Below, piece by piece: positions 26,209-34,572 of a DNA stretch of 64,000 nt. The stretch lies in NCBI RefSeq assembly GCF_029323795.1, contig NZ_CP119758.1, forward strand, positions 3,348,001-3,412,000, read 5' to 3'. Source of the DNA: Zobellia alginiliquefaciens. GTDB taxonomy: Bacteria > Bacteroidota > Bacteroidia > Flavobacteriales > Flavobacteriaceae. The notes under the pieces were generated by a model. The model made no database searches. It saw only the letters and a program-made list of their open reading frames with translations, and was not told where the DNA came from. Every line of letters starts with the position of its first letter. Positions within the stretch are counted from its first letter, which is position 1. Position numbers and translations under genes: made by a program.

Positions 26209-26574
26209 TTACCAGAAATAATGAAAAGGGAAAATAATATCTGTCTTTCGCTTGGAGATAAGAAGGTTTTGCGAAAAACGCGTGTATTGTGCCAGCCTAC
26301 TTTCAAAGATATTTTCGCTGGTTTTTTGTGTTCCCGATAGTTTGCTCGGGCCTTCAAGTGGATTTTGAGAATTGTTTGAAGGGTTGTCAACGGCCGTTTC
26401 GGATTCGGAGGTGTGAAAATAAAGTTTGGCATTGACCGAAGACACCAATTCTTTTTGCGAATTGTCAGAGCTATTTACTCTAAGTGTTTGGTCGCCGCTT
26501 AAGCCCATACCAATTGCACAGCAATAAATTGCCGTCAATAAGGATAAGCCAAATATTTTTTTAACCGATTTCAC
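26209..26574 (-). CDS. Small exported protein of unknown function
   Basis: 121 aa from a GTG at 26574 (no in-frame ATG is available near that position). Hydrophobic start VKKIFGLSLLTAIYCCAIGMGL is a signal peptide or anchor. The middle is Ser/Asn-rich and the end, LLISKRKTDIIFPFHYFW, is an unusual aromatic tail. I believe similar short proteins with this tail occur in other Flavobacteriaceae, from memory only. No functional motif. Confidence 0.55.
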   Translation of the reverse strand: MKSVKKIFGLSLLTAIYCCAIGMGLSGDQTLRVNSSDNSQKELVSSVNAKLYFHTSESETAVDNPSNNSQNPLEGPSKLSGTQKTSENIFESRLAQYTRFSQNLLISKRKTDIIFPFHYFW

Positions 26575-26619
26575 AAAGCAAAGGTAAAACTATAATCAAT
26601 TGAAGTTGCCAAAAAAATG

Positions 26620-28080
26620 TTATTGATTTAGGCATTCTTGAACCTCTTTGAGACCTTCTTCATTGTCTGAAAGAACAACCAAAGTATCACCTGCTTCAAT
26701 AACTGTAGAACCTTTTGGGGTTATGTACACATCTTTTCGCTTGATCATAGCGATTATGGCATTTTTTGGAAAACTCAGCTCAACAATTTTTTTGCCTACG
26801 GCAAAGCATTTTGGAGTTATGACCACTTCTTTCATAACCGCCTTTGGAATTTCGGCAAGAAACTTCTCGTTTTCGTAAATACGTTTGGCTTTCTCGGGTA
26901 GCCCAACATGTAGCCATTTTGCCAACACGGCCAAGGTGGTACCTTGTATCAGAACCGAGGAAACCGAAATAAAGAAAACAATGTTAAAAATGATATTTGC
27001 TTTATCAATACCCGCTAATAGGGGGTAGGTGGCAAATACAATTGGTGAAGCCCCGCGAAGCCCGACCCAAGAAATATAGAACCGCCTACGTAGTTTCATC
27101 TTAAACCACATGAGGCTTATGAATACACCAATAGGACGTGCTACAAAAATCAAGAATAACGAAATAAGCAGACCAATACCCATATAGGGGATTACGTGAC
27201 TTGGAAAAACCAAAAGACCTAATGTCAAGAAGAGTACTATCTGCATCAGCCAAGCTAATCCATCAAACATTCTAAAGATGGTCTTTTTATGGATAAGGTC
27301 TTGATTACCCAAATACACGGCGCAAATGTAGATGGCAAGGAAGCCGTTGCCGCCAATAAAGTCGGTTGCCGAAAAGGTAATGAACATCAAGGTAATAACA
27401 AGTACGGGATACAGACCTTCAAAATCTAATCGTATCCTATTGATTACAATTTTGCTCAACTTTCCAAAGCCAAAACCTGCTGCTCCGCCTAAAATCATTT
27501 GTTGCAAGAATAGCGGTATAATTGATGCCAAACCTTGGTCCTGATTCACTACCAAAGAAAGAAAGGCAATGGTAAGTACGTATGCCATAGGGTCGTTACT
27601 ACCACTTTCAAGCTCCAACGTAGGTCTTAGATTGGTTTTAAGGGCAAGGCTTTTGCCTCTCAATATTGAAAAGACCGCAGCAGCATCTGTAGATGAAACA
27701 ATAGAACCCAATAATAAACTTTCATAGACCGTAAAATCCGTTACGAAATAGACAAATGTACCAAGTGATACCGCAGTTAGGAGAACGCCAAGAGTAGAAA
27801 GCAGAATACCTTCCTTAAGGATGGGTTTTACGGCAGGCCAACTCGTATCCAATCCGCCGGAGAACAATATGAAATTAAGGGAGACCACACCAATGAACTG
27901 GGCCATTTTTGGGTCATCAAATAAAATACCGCCAATGCCTTCAGAACCGGCCAACATGCCTATACCAAGGAAAAGTAAAAGTGTAGGAACTCCAAATTTA
28001 TAGGAAGTCTTACCTACAACAATGCTAATGAACAACAGTAAAGAGCCAATTAAGACAATATTTTCAATAGTGAGATTCAT
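26620..28080 (-). CDS. K+/H+ (or Na+/H+) antiporter with RCK_C domain, CvrA/NhaP2 type
   Basis: 486 aa. Twelve or more membrane segments form a CPA1-type exchanger (residues 1-400), with NFILFSGGLDTSW, GSIVSSTDAAAVFSIL and LELESGSNDPMAYVL, the last two containing the ion-exchange acidic residues. A C-terminal RCK_C (TrkA-C) domain (about 400-486) ends VIEAGDTLVVLSDNEEGLKEV. It is likely to export potassium and help adapt to salt or pH. The start is ATG at 28080. It is separated from the ars operon by the latter's terminator. Confidence 0.9.
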   Translation of the reverse strand: MNLTIENIVLIGSLLLFISIVVGKTSYKFGVPTLLLFLGIGMLAGSEGIGGILFDDPKMAQFIGVVSLNFILFSGGLDTSWPAVKPILKEGILLSTLGVLLTAVSLGTFVYFVTDFTVYESLLLGSIVSSTDAAAVFSILRGKSLALKTNLRPTLELESGSNDPMAYVLTIAFLSLVVNQDQGLASIIPLFLQQMILGGAAGFGFGKLSKIVINRIRLDFEGLYPVLVITLMFITFSATDFIGGNGFLAIYICAVYLGNQDLIHKKTIFRMFDGLAWLMQIVLFLTLGLLVFPSHVIPYMGIGLLISLFLIFVARPIGVFISLMWFKMKLRRRFYISWVGLRGASPIVFATYPLLAGIDKANIIFNIVFFISVSSVLIQGTTLAVLAKWLHVGLPEKAKRIYENEKFLAEIPKAVMKEVVITPKCFAVGKKIVELSFPKNAIIAMIKRKDVYITPKGSTVIEAGDTLVVLSDNEEGLKEVQECLNQ

Positions 28081-28201
28081 TCCTTTTGTGTCCTTAAAAA
28101 TATCTGTGCAAGATATCGTTTCTAGGTAAGGTAATCAATCAAAACGAAGAGGGAGTTTATGGTTTAAGCGAATAAATACCGTTTTAAGCGGAAATAAAAA
28201 A

Positions 28202-28255
28202 AATACCATCAATATCAGGGCGTAAAACACGGTTGACGCTGATAATGATGGTATT
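28202..28255 (-). terminator. Terminator of the arsenic operon
   Basis: A 17-bp stem with one A-A mismatch (28202-28218 with 28239-28255), 20-nt loop, 14 bp beyond the acr3 stop; the minus-strand transcript then runs into about eight T. The arms are long enough that the hairpin should be very stable. Confidence 0.85.
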
Positions 28256-28268
28256 CTTAAATAAACTG

Positions 28269-29318
28269 TTAAGCGAATTTTTCTTCCTTTTTATAATACT
28301 TTTTCTTCAACCAAAAGGACACCCGAACAAGTAAAATTAAAGCAGGAACCTCTACTAGTGGTCCTATGACCCCGGCAAAAGCCTGCCCAGAATTTAGCCC
28401 GAAGACCGCAATAGCTACGGCAATGGCAAGTTCAAAATTATTTCCGGCAGCAGTAAATGCTACTGAGGTAGTTTTATCATACTCAGAACCGGTAGCTTTT
28501 GTAACAAAGAAGCCAATTAGGAACATTAAGGCAAAATAGATTAGCAGCGGTACGGCAATAATCAGAACATCCATAGGGATTTCAACAATCATTTCTCCTT
28601 TTAATGAAAACATGACCACAATGGTAAATAATAGGGCAATCAGTGTCATTGGAGAAATAGTGGGAATGAACTTTTGGGTATACCATTCTTCGCCCTTTAA
28701 CCTTACCAATATCACCCTACTTAAAATTCCTAATAGAAAGGGTAAACCTAAATAGATGGCTACACTTTCGGCAATAGTAGCAATGGAGATATCTACAATT
28801 GCACCTTCAAAGCCAAAGTATGGAGGTAGAACGGTTATAAAGATATAGGCGTAAAAACTATAGGCAAAGACCTGAAAAATGCTATTTAAAGCTACAAGAC
28901 CTGCGCCGTATTCACTACTGCCTTCTGCAAGGTCATTCCAAACCAAGACCATGGCAATACAACGAGCAAGCCCAATTAAAATTAGACCCACCATATATTC
29001 AGGATAATCTTGTAGAAACGTAATGGCCAATAAAAACATGAGTACAGGACCAATAACCCAATTGAGCACTAACGAAATGGATAGAATCTTTACGTTTTTG
29101 AAAACTTTGGGCAGCAATGCATAGTTCACTTTGGCCAGTGGCGGGTACATCATCAAAATTAGACCTATGGCTATGGGTATGTTCGTAGTTCCGCTGCTTG
29201 CGGAATTTATAAGTTCTGGAAACTGGGGTGCAAAATTGCCAATGGCAACCCCCAGTATCATGGCTATAAATATCCATAGGGTTAGGTAACTATCTAAAAA
29301 ACTTAACTTTTTGGGCAT
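28269..29318 (-). CDS. acr3: Arsenite efflux transporter, ACR3 family
   Basis: 349 aa with ten hydrophobic segments. ACR3 markers: [38 protein letters not shown] (the conserved Cys of the arsenite-binding site) and [21 protein letters not shown]. It exports arsenite (and possibly antimonite) from the cytoplasm. Last gene of the operon arsR-DUF6428-arsC-acr3; the start is 3 bp after the arsC stop. Confidence 0.95.
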   Translation of the reverse strand: MPKKLSFLDSYLTLWIFIAMILGVAIGNFAPQFPELINSASSGTTNIPIAIGLILMMYPPLAKVNYALLPKVFKNVKILSISLVLNWVIGPVLMFLLAITFLQDYPEYMVGLILIGLARCIAMVLVWNDLAEGSSEYGAGLVALNSIFQVFAYSFYAYIFITVLPPYFGFEGAIVDISIATIAESVAIYLGLPFLLGILSRVILVRLKGEEWYTQKFIPTISPMTLIALLFTIVVMFSLKGEMIVEIPMDVLIIAVPLLIYFALMFLIGFFVTKATGSEYDKTTSVAFTAAGNNFELAIAVAIAVFGLNSGQAFAGVIGPLVEVPALILLVRVSFWLKKKYYKKEEKFA

Positions 29319-29321
29319 TTT

Positions 29322-29960
29322 CTATGAGTTTATTTTAGAGAAAACAAAATATAGCTCTGTAGCAATTTGAATACTTCGCTCATTGTATTTTTCTGCTTGT
29401 TGCGGTGTGTTGTCAAAAGCTTTTGGGTCTTCAAAAGTAATAGGAATACGTTTTTCCGCTCCAGCAATAAAAGGACAACCGCCATCTGCCTGGCTACAGG
29501 TCATAATTGCAGCAAAACCTGATTTTGGATTAAAATCATCATCCAAGGTTTTAGAAAAACAAATAACCGGATGTTCGTTCTCAGCATATTTTATACTGTA
29601 AACCGGGTTTTTGTCTTCAGAACGTTTAACAACTTCAAAACCGGTATTCTTAAGCGTTTCCGCTGCCATGGGGAACAATGCCGTAGCTTCCGTTCCTCCT
29701 GAATAACAGAAAACGTTCTTTATATTAAAGTGATATGCCATTGCCTGAGCCCAAACTTGTGAAAGGTGACTTCTACGTGAGTTGTGGGTGCAAATAAAAT
29801 TTAGTCTAATTTCCTCATTTGCTGTCACCTTTTCTTGAATAAAGTCAATTAAGGGCTGCAATGTTTCTTGTCGCTCTTTAGATATAGAGTCGGTTTGCAG
29901 AGAAGCAATAGTGTTCTCAATCTTTTCAAAAGTGCGCATTTGTACTGTTTTAGGTATCAT
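29322..29960 (-). CDS. arsC: Arsenate reductase, low-MW phosphatase type
   Basis: 212 aa. The N-terminal extension of about 60 residues precedes an LMW-PTP-like fold. The P-loop FICTHNSRRSHLS carries the CX5R catalytic motif; a second pair of Cys is in IMTCSQADGGCPFI, spaced like the redox cysteines of the thioredoxin-coupled ArsC of B. subtilis. All three redox Cys are therefore present. It reduces arsenate to arsenite for export by Acr3. Lies 3 bp from acr3 and 11 bp from the DUF6428-like gene. Note that the family often has Asn-Ser-Cys-Arg in the P-loop where this one has Asn-Ser-Arg-Arg. Confidence 0.9.
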   Translation of the reverse strand: MIPKTVQMRTFEKIENTIASLQTDSISKERQETLQPLIDFIQEKVTANEEIRLNFICTHNSRRSHLSQVWAQAMAYHFNIKNVFCYSGGTEATALFPMAAETLKNTGFEVVKRSEDKNPVYSIKYAENEHPVICFSKTLDDDFNPKSGFAAIMTCSQADGGCPFIAGAEKRIPITFEDPKAFDNTPQQAEKYNERSIQIATELYFVFSKINS

Positions 29961-29971
29961 AATCTATGTTT

Positions 29972-30439
29972 TTAACAACAACCACTTTTTGGGTCACATG
30001 AACTTCCTTGGCTTAAACTCGAAAATTGTAATTTTGGCTTCTCGGCAGGAATACCACAATTGTCTTTGGCTAAACAATCTGTTTGTTTGGTAGTTAACAG
30101 AAAGTTGGTTCCGTCAAAATCCAATCCAAATTTACCGATAGTGTCTCCTTGGTATTCCACTTCAATTTCCAAATCGCCTATACCTAAGGTTTTTTCAGAA
30201 AGCTCTATAATATGGACTAATTTCTCTGGGTGTAATCTATGATCGTAGTCATCTGCATTCCAAAGTTGAAAGTTTACAACCTCTTCATTTCTAACCGTAC
30301 CGCCACAATCAATAAAGTTCTTGGTGATTTTACCCACCTCCGTTACATGAAAATGGTTAGGTACTAACTCTCCGTTAGGTAATTGAAATGCTATTTTGTC
30401 TAATTTTGAAAGCTCTGATTTAATCTGTGATAATTTCAT
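29972..30439 (-). CDS. DUF6428-like protein in the arsenic operon
   Basis: 155 aa, cytosolic, no signal peptide. It has an alpha/beta body (FHVTEVGKITKNFIDCGG, then DHRLHPEKLVHIIEL) and a Cys-rich C-terminal end (CLAKDNCGIP and SSCDPKSGCC). Proteins of this type occur in ars operons of Bacteroidetes (family name from memory). The clustered cysteines suggest binding of arsenite or another thiophilic metal, which is inference. It lies between arsR and arsC and is surely co-transcribed. Confidence 0.75.
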   Translation of the reverse strand: MKLSQIKSELSKLDKIAFQLPNGELVPNHFHVTEVGKITKNFIDCGGTVRNEEVVNFQLWNADDYDHRLHPEKLVHIIELSEKTLGIGDLEIEVEYQGDTIGKFGLDFDGTNFLLTTKQTDCLAKDNCGIPAEKPKLQFSSLSQGSSCDPKSGCC

Positions 30440-30485
30440 AACTATATATTAATTGTAATTTTACGATAAATAATTTCAAATTTTT

Positions 30486-30815
30486 TTAGCAACAATCGGA
30501 TTTGGATATATCTTGATCCAAGAACTCAAACATTACATTTTTCATTTTAGTCCAATTTTCCTTATGAATACAATAGCAAACACTGGTGCCTTCAACCGTA
30601 CCCTGTATAAGCCCTAAATTTTTAAGTTCTTTTAAATGTTGAGAAATTGTAGGTTGTGCTAGGCCTATTTCATTAACCAAATCTCCGCAAACGCATGTAT
30701 CTATTTTAAACAAATGTTGTAAAATAGAGACTCTTGCCGGGTGCCCAAAGACTTTTGCATATAGTGCAATTTCATTTTGAACGTCTGAAAATATTTCGGT
30801 TTTGGCAAGTCCCAT
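30486..30815 (-). CDS. arsR: ArsR-family arsenite-responsive repressor
   Basis: 109 aa, winged helix. VFGHPARVSILQHL leads to DTCVCGDLVNEIGLAQPTIS, where the CxC and a nearby Cys form the canonical arsenite site next to the recognition helix. The protein ends DISKSDCC, an added vicinal Cys pair. It heads the ars operon, and an inverted repeat lies just upstream. Expected to leave DNA when arsenite is bound. Confidence 0.93.
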   Translation of the reverse strand: MGLAKTEIFSDVQNEIALYAKVFGHPARVSILQHLFKIDTCVCGDLVNEIGLAQPTISQHLKELKNLGLIQGTVEGTSVCYCIHKENWTKMKNVMFEFLDQDISKSDCC

Positions 30816-30832
30816 TTTTTTGCTTGTTTAGT

Positions 30833-30857
30833 ATATTGCAATATTACGATTAATATT
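30833..30857. promoter_or_regulatory. Candidate ArsR operator
   Basis: AATATTA at 30840-30846 and TAATATT at 30851-30857 are perfect inverted arms flanking a 4-bp centre. They overlap a second palindrome, ATATTGCAATAT, at 30833-30844. The site is 18-42 bp upstream of the arsR ATG, the place where ArsR proteins bind their own promoter. Confidence 0.6.
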
Positions 30858-30964
30858 TGACTTAACGAATTTATTAACCAATTAACTGTAGATTTGGGGA
30901 TTAGTTGATTGGTTATGACTAAGTTGAATTTTGTTTTTTAGCTGGAAGGAGACTGTTTTTCCCG

Positions 30965-31897
30965 CTATAATTTCAGCAAACAGTTTAGCCGTAGTGAATT
31001 TCCCTTATCATCATCTGTAACTAAAGCAACTTCAAACTTGTTGTGAGCTATTTTGTTGGCTACTGTAACCGATTCTACCTTTAGGGGTTCATCTGAATTG
31101 GGAATAGGGGCCACCCTATATTGTTTTGAAAAAGTACCGTTAACTATTGGGATTACTCCAATGAAACTCCCTGCTATTTCTCCGTCGTTATAGGCTGTAC
31201 CCGTTTTTTCTACCGAAGCGGTAAAGATTACCAAATTCTCATCTTCTAGAATAGTGGCACCTGAAAATCCGGATTGATACCCATCTATCTTTGGCAATTC
31301 ATAAGCCATGGTAGTAAATGCAGGAAAAGGTTTCCTGTTTTCTAGAAAATCAAGTAAATCGGAATAAACAAAATTGAAAATCACGTTTTTTCCTCGATTA
31401 AAAAGGTAAATATTTTTATGATATAGAGCTACACCTTCAATATTTAAATGCGCGTCTTTAAGAATACTATGTTTTCTTAAGTTATCATAGAATTCAGTAA
31501 TTTGATAGGTTTTTACGCTCACACTATCTTTGGTGTAAATATGTAAAAAAATATCTCGTTCTGGCGATTTTGCTCCTGATCCAAAGGCAAGTATTTCATT
31601 GTTGTTTATAGTTTCCAAAGCTTCAAAATCTGGTTTTTTAACTTTGTCAAGCCGGTTTCCCTCTAATAATGCGGTAGAATAAATTGCTGTCTTATTTAAT
31701 ATTTCTCCGTCACCCTTTACTTCAAAGAGGTACGGGGAGTCGTCGCCTACAACATAAAAATTATTACCGCCCTTGGTAATACCGGAAGCACTGGGGACGT
31801 CTTGTAGTAATTTAGTATTGGTGACTTCCAGTTCTAGGGACTGCCTATTGCATGTAGTTGCGAGGGTAAGAAATAAAGAAATAATGAGGAGTTTCAT
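30965..31897 (-). CDS. Exported propeller-like protein (DUF6929-like)
   Basis: 310 aa. The start MKLLIISLFLTLATTCNRQ is a signal peptide with a possible lipobox (ATTC). The body repeats short strands with motifs such as NNFYVVGDDSPYLFEVKGDG, FEALETINNNEILAFGSG, and EGVALYHKNIYLFNRG, consistent with a beta-propeller of four to six blades. No catalytic residue is recognisable. The family name is my recollection. It is about 150 bp upstream of arsR on the same strand, and is probably not part of that operon. Confidence 0.62.
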   Translation of the reverse strand: MKLLIISLFLTLATTCNRQSLELEVTNTKLLQDVPSASGITKGGNNFYVVGDDSPYLFEVKGDGEILNKTAIYSTALLEGNRLDKVKKPDFEALETINNNEILAFGSGAKSPERDIFLHIYTKDSVSVKTYQITEFYDNLRKHSILKDAHLNIEGVALYHKNIYLFNRGKNVIFNFVYSDLLDFLENRKPFPAFTTMAYELPKIDGYQSGFSGATILEDENLVIFTASVEKTGTAYNDGEIAGSFIGVIPIVNGTFSKQYRVAPIPNSDEPLKVESVTVANKIAHNKFEVALVTDDDKGNSLRLNCLLKL

Positions 31898-32079
31898 TTT
31901 TATTAATTGCTTTTTTGGAACAAATTTTAATGATGTTCCTTGATTATACCCGTAAGCCGGATTTAATTTGGGAGGGCAAATTTAAGGTCAATTAATGAAA
32001 GAATATTCTAGTTAGTAAAGGTTTAACAGGATATTTTCTTTCAAATGACTTTTAGGTTTATAAGCTGAAATTTAAAAAC

Positions 32080-32604
32080 TTAGGAGTTTGTTTTATTGAT
32101 AGTATAGAGCATTAATTCAATAGTGTCACCCGGTAACGTGATCGTTTCTTTGGATTCAAGGCCTAATTTGGACAGCAGTTTTTGGGAAGCTATGTTATCC
32201 TTTGAGGTAATGGCACATAATTTTTCTAGTTCAAAGGTAGAGAATGCCATTTCTTTCAACTTCAGCGCGGCTTCAAAAGCATACCCATTTTTGGCATATT
32301 CAGGTAGAAGGGCGTAACCTATGTCAATTGTAGAGAGTCCTTCCCTATCATAAAGACCGCAAGACCCCATTTTTACACCATCGGATTTTCGGGTAATCGT
32401 ATAGTTGCCAAAACCTAGCCTTTTAAATTGAGGCGTTATTCTGGTGTTGATATAAGCTTCGGCATGTGCCGTACTGTATATTTTTCTATCACCAATATAT
32501 TTGAGCCAGCTAGGTGAATTTAATAATTGGTATAGGAAGTCTGCGTCATCTTGTGTTGTGGCCCTTAATTCTAAGCGGTCTGTTTCAAAACTATCTAAAT
32601 ACAT
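32080..32604 (-). CDS. GNAT-family N-acetyltransferase (RimJ/RimL type)
   Basis: 174 aa, a single GNAT domain. The start FETDRLELRATTQDDADFL, then MGSCGLYDREGLSTIDIGYAL and YAKNGYAFEAALKLKEMAF (acetyl-CoA loop region), DNIASQKLLSKLGLE (the classic C-terminal element). The loop is atypical (YAKNGYAFEA in place of RGxGxA). Substrate unknown; relatives acetylate ribosomal proteins or small amines. Confidence 0.88.
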   Translation of the reverse strand: MYLDSFETDRLELRATTQDDADFLYQLLNSPSWLKYIGDRKIYSTAHAEAYINTRITPQFKRLGFGNYTITRKSDGVKMGSCGLYDREGLSTIDIGYALLPEYAKNGYAFEAALKLKEMAFSTFELEKLCAITSKDNIASQKLLSKLGLESKETITLPGDTIELMLYTINKTNS

Positions 32605-32808
32605 TATTGTAGGAATATATTTTTTATTTGTGAGTGATTAAAAGATATGACAACCTATTTTCCTATAAACTAGGCCTATTGTCGAAAAAGGGTAGATGTA
32701 AGAGGCTCCGCGCCAACTATAACCGGGGTTTATTACGTATACTATATAAGATTGATTTTTTTCAAAGTTAGTCTTGACCAAAACCAAGCACGTCATTAAA
32801 ACAAAGTA

Positions 32809-33414
32809 ATGTCTAAAAATAATAAAATAGAGAATAGAGGAGGGGTAATAATTATAATTCTTGTGGCAATGTTGGCCGTTATGAAAGTGGTTAATAGTAA
32901 TCTAGAAGAAAAGATTGCACGTGCCAATTACAAACATGTAAGTTATTCCAGTTGGTATAATGCAAAAAGTATCAAACAAATTTTAAAAGAAAACCAACGA
33001 GATTATCTAGAGTCTTTGCGTGGTACAGGATTAGTGGCAGAAGATAAACTAGAGCAGTTAGATTTTAGAATAGATGTGACCGATGACCTTATTCGGAAAT
33101 ATGAAGAGGAAAAGACCGAAATTTTGTTGGGCTCAAATAATATAGCTCGGTCTGCATGGTCTCAGGATTTAAACGGTGAAATGGGCAAAATTGTTGGTCT
33201 GCGGTCTTGGGAAGACATAAGTCTAAAGACTAGAAGTTTGGTTACACAAATAGATATTGGTATCCTATTTCTTCAAATCAGCATTTTATTTGGCGTTTTA
33301 GGACTTATTATCAATGAAAATAAAAAGCTGCAACAGGTTTTTACTTTATTTATGATAGGCGTTGGATTTATAGGTCTAGCAGTTTGTTTTTATGGATACT
33401 ACGCAATTCTATAA
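32809..33414 (+). CDS. DUF4337-like membrane protein
   Basis: 201 aa. One N-terminal membrane helix (residues 13-28), a coiled-coil-like middle that contains SSWYNAKSIKQILKENQRD and a later charged helix, then two C-terminal helices (near 150-170 and 180-200). This layout and the W-Y-x-A-K-S-I-K motif resemble DUF4337 proteins, whose function is unknown. Its stop is only 6 bp from the stop of the convergent MBL-fold gene, leaving no room for a separate terminator. Confidence 0.7.
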   Translation: MSKNNKIENRGGVIIIILVAMLAVMKVVNSNLEEKIARANYKHVSYSSWYNAKSIKQILKENQRDYLESLRGTGLVAEDKLEQLDFRIDVTDDLIRKYEEEKTEILLGSNNIARSAWSQDLNGEMGKIVGLRSWEDISLKTRSLVTQIDIGILFLQISILFGVLGLIINENKKLQQVFTLFMIGVGFIGLAVCFYGYYAIL

Positions 33415-33420
33415 TTTAAA

Positions 33421-34458
33421 TTACCACCAAGACGTATCATTATCATCCTTAAGCGAACATAATTCTCCCAATTGGGGAAAAGCAACGTCCAACCCCTTTT
33501 CTTGAGCGGCAATTTTGAAATTTTCCGCAGGTTCCGTCCAATCATGTTGGGCCAGGGCAAATCCTGCCCAATGTACCGGCATAGCTTTTTTAGCCTTGGC
33601 ATCTATTGCGGCTTGAACGCTTTCTTCAGGATACATATGTATCTGATGCCATTTCTCGTTATACTGGCCATCTTCCATAAAACCAAAATCAAATGGCCCT
33701 AATTTCTCTCCAATTTCTTTGAAGTGTTTCCCATAACCACCATCTCCACTAAACCAGATATTATGGTTTTGTGTTTTGAAGGTCCACCCTCCCCAAAGTG
33801 ATTTTGCCCTATCGGTTAGGCCACGACCAGAGAAATGTCTACTGGGGGTGAAGGTAATTTTTATGTCCGAATAGGTAGCGTCATTCCACCAGTCAAATTC
33901 GGTAATTAATTCAGGGTCTATTCCCCAACTGACCAAGTGGCGTTTTACACCCAGGGCTACAAAATATTCTTTTGTTTTGCTTTTTAATCTTTTGATACTG
34001 TCATAATCAAGATGGTCATAATGGTCGTGGCTAATCAGCATAAGGTCTACCTCAGGAAAATCATCGATTAAACTTAAGGTATTTTCCGAAAAACGTTTCG
34101 TTTTGAAAGGAGCAATAGGGGAGGCGTTCGGGCCCAGCATGGGGTCTATCAAAATGGTTTTGCCGTTCAGACGCATTAATATAACGGAGTGGCCGTACCA
34201 GATGTATTTAAATTCAATATCGTCCGATAAGAAAGCTGCTTTATTAAAAGGAGTAACCGGTATGGGTTTTGCAGGTTCTCTTTTTTCCTTATCGGTAAAC
34301 TGTTTGTACAACAGTTTGGGAATCTCCCAAAAACTGATAGACATACTTGTTTCTTCAAGATTAAGAAACTTGCCTTTTTTCCAATTTTTGGATTGACTGT
34401 AAAGTTTAATATCAGAATCCGTTGACTTTGCTCCGAACTGTTTTTTAAAGTTTTTCAT
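33421..34458 (-). CDS. MBL-fold metal-dependent hydrolase (UlaG/NAPE-PLD-like)
   Basis: 345 aa from the ATG at 34458; a TTG at 34485 is an upstream alternative. The metal-binding motif is LISHDHYDHLDYDS near residue 135, with more His in TPSRHFSGRG, and the ends SGDGGYGKHFKEIG and MPVHWAGFALAQHDW. This set is seen in NAPE-PLD-type and UlaG-type phosphodiesterases and lactonases. No signal peptide, so probably cytosolic. Directly downstream of the M14 peptidase gene on the same strand, 114 bp apart. Confidence 0.87.
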   Translation of the reverse strand: MKNFKKQFGAKSTDSDIKLYSQSKNWKKGKFLNLEETSMSISFWEIPKLLYKQFTDKEKREPAKPIPVTPFNKAAFLSDDIEFKYIWYGHSVILMRLNGKTILIDPMLGPNASPIAPFKTKRFSENTLSLIDDFPEVDLMLISHDHYDHLDYDSIKRLKSKTKEYFVALGVKRHLVSWGIDPELITEFDWWNDATYSDIKITFTPSRHFSGRGLTDRAKSLWGGWTFKTQNHNIWFSGDGGYGKHFKEIGEKLGPFDFGFMEDGQYNEKWHQIHMYPEESVQAAIDAKAKKAMPVHWAGFALAQHDWTEPAENFKIAAQEKGLDVAFPQLGELCSLKDDNDTSWW

Positions 34459-34572
34459 TTGAACGTTATGCCTTATGGAGTACAAAGGTAAACCATTACC
34501 AGTGGGACGAGGCTGACTTCATTCAAAAAAAACTGGGAAGCGGTTTTAGGTAAGGATACTATTTATGAGCTA

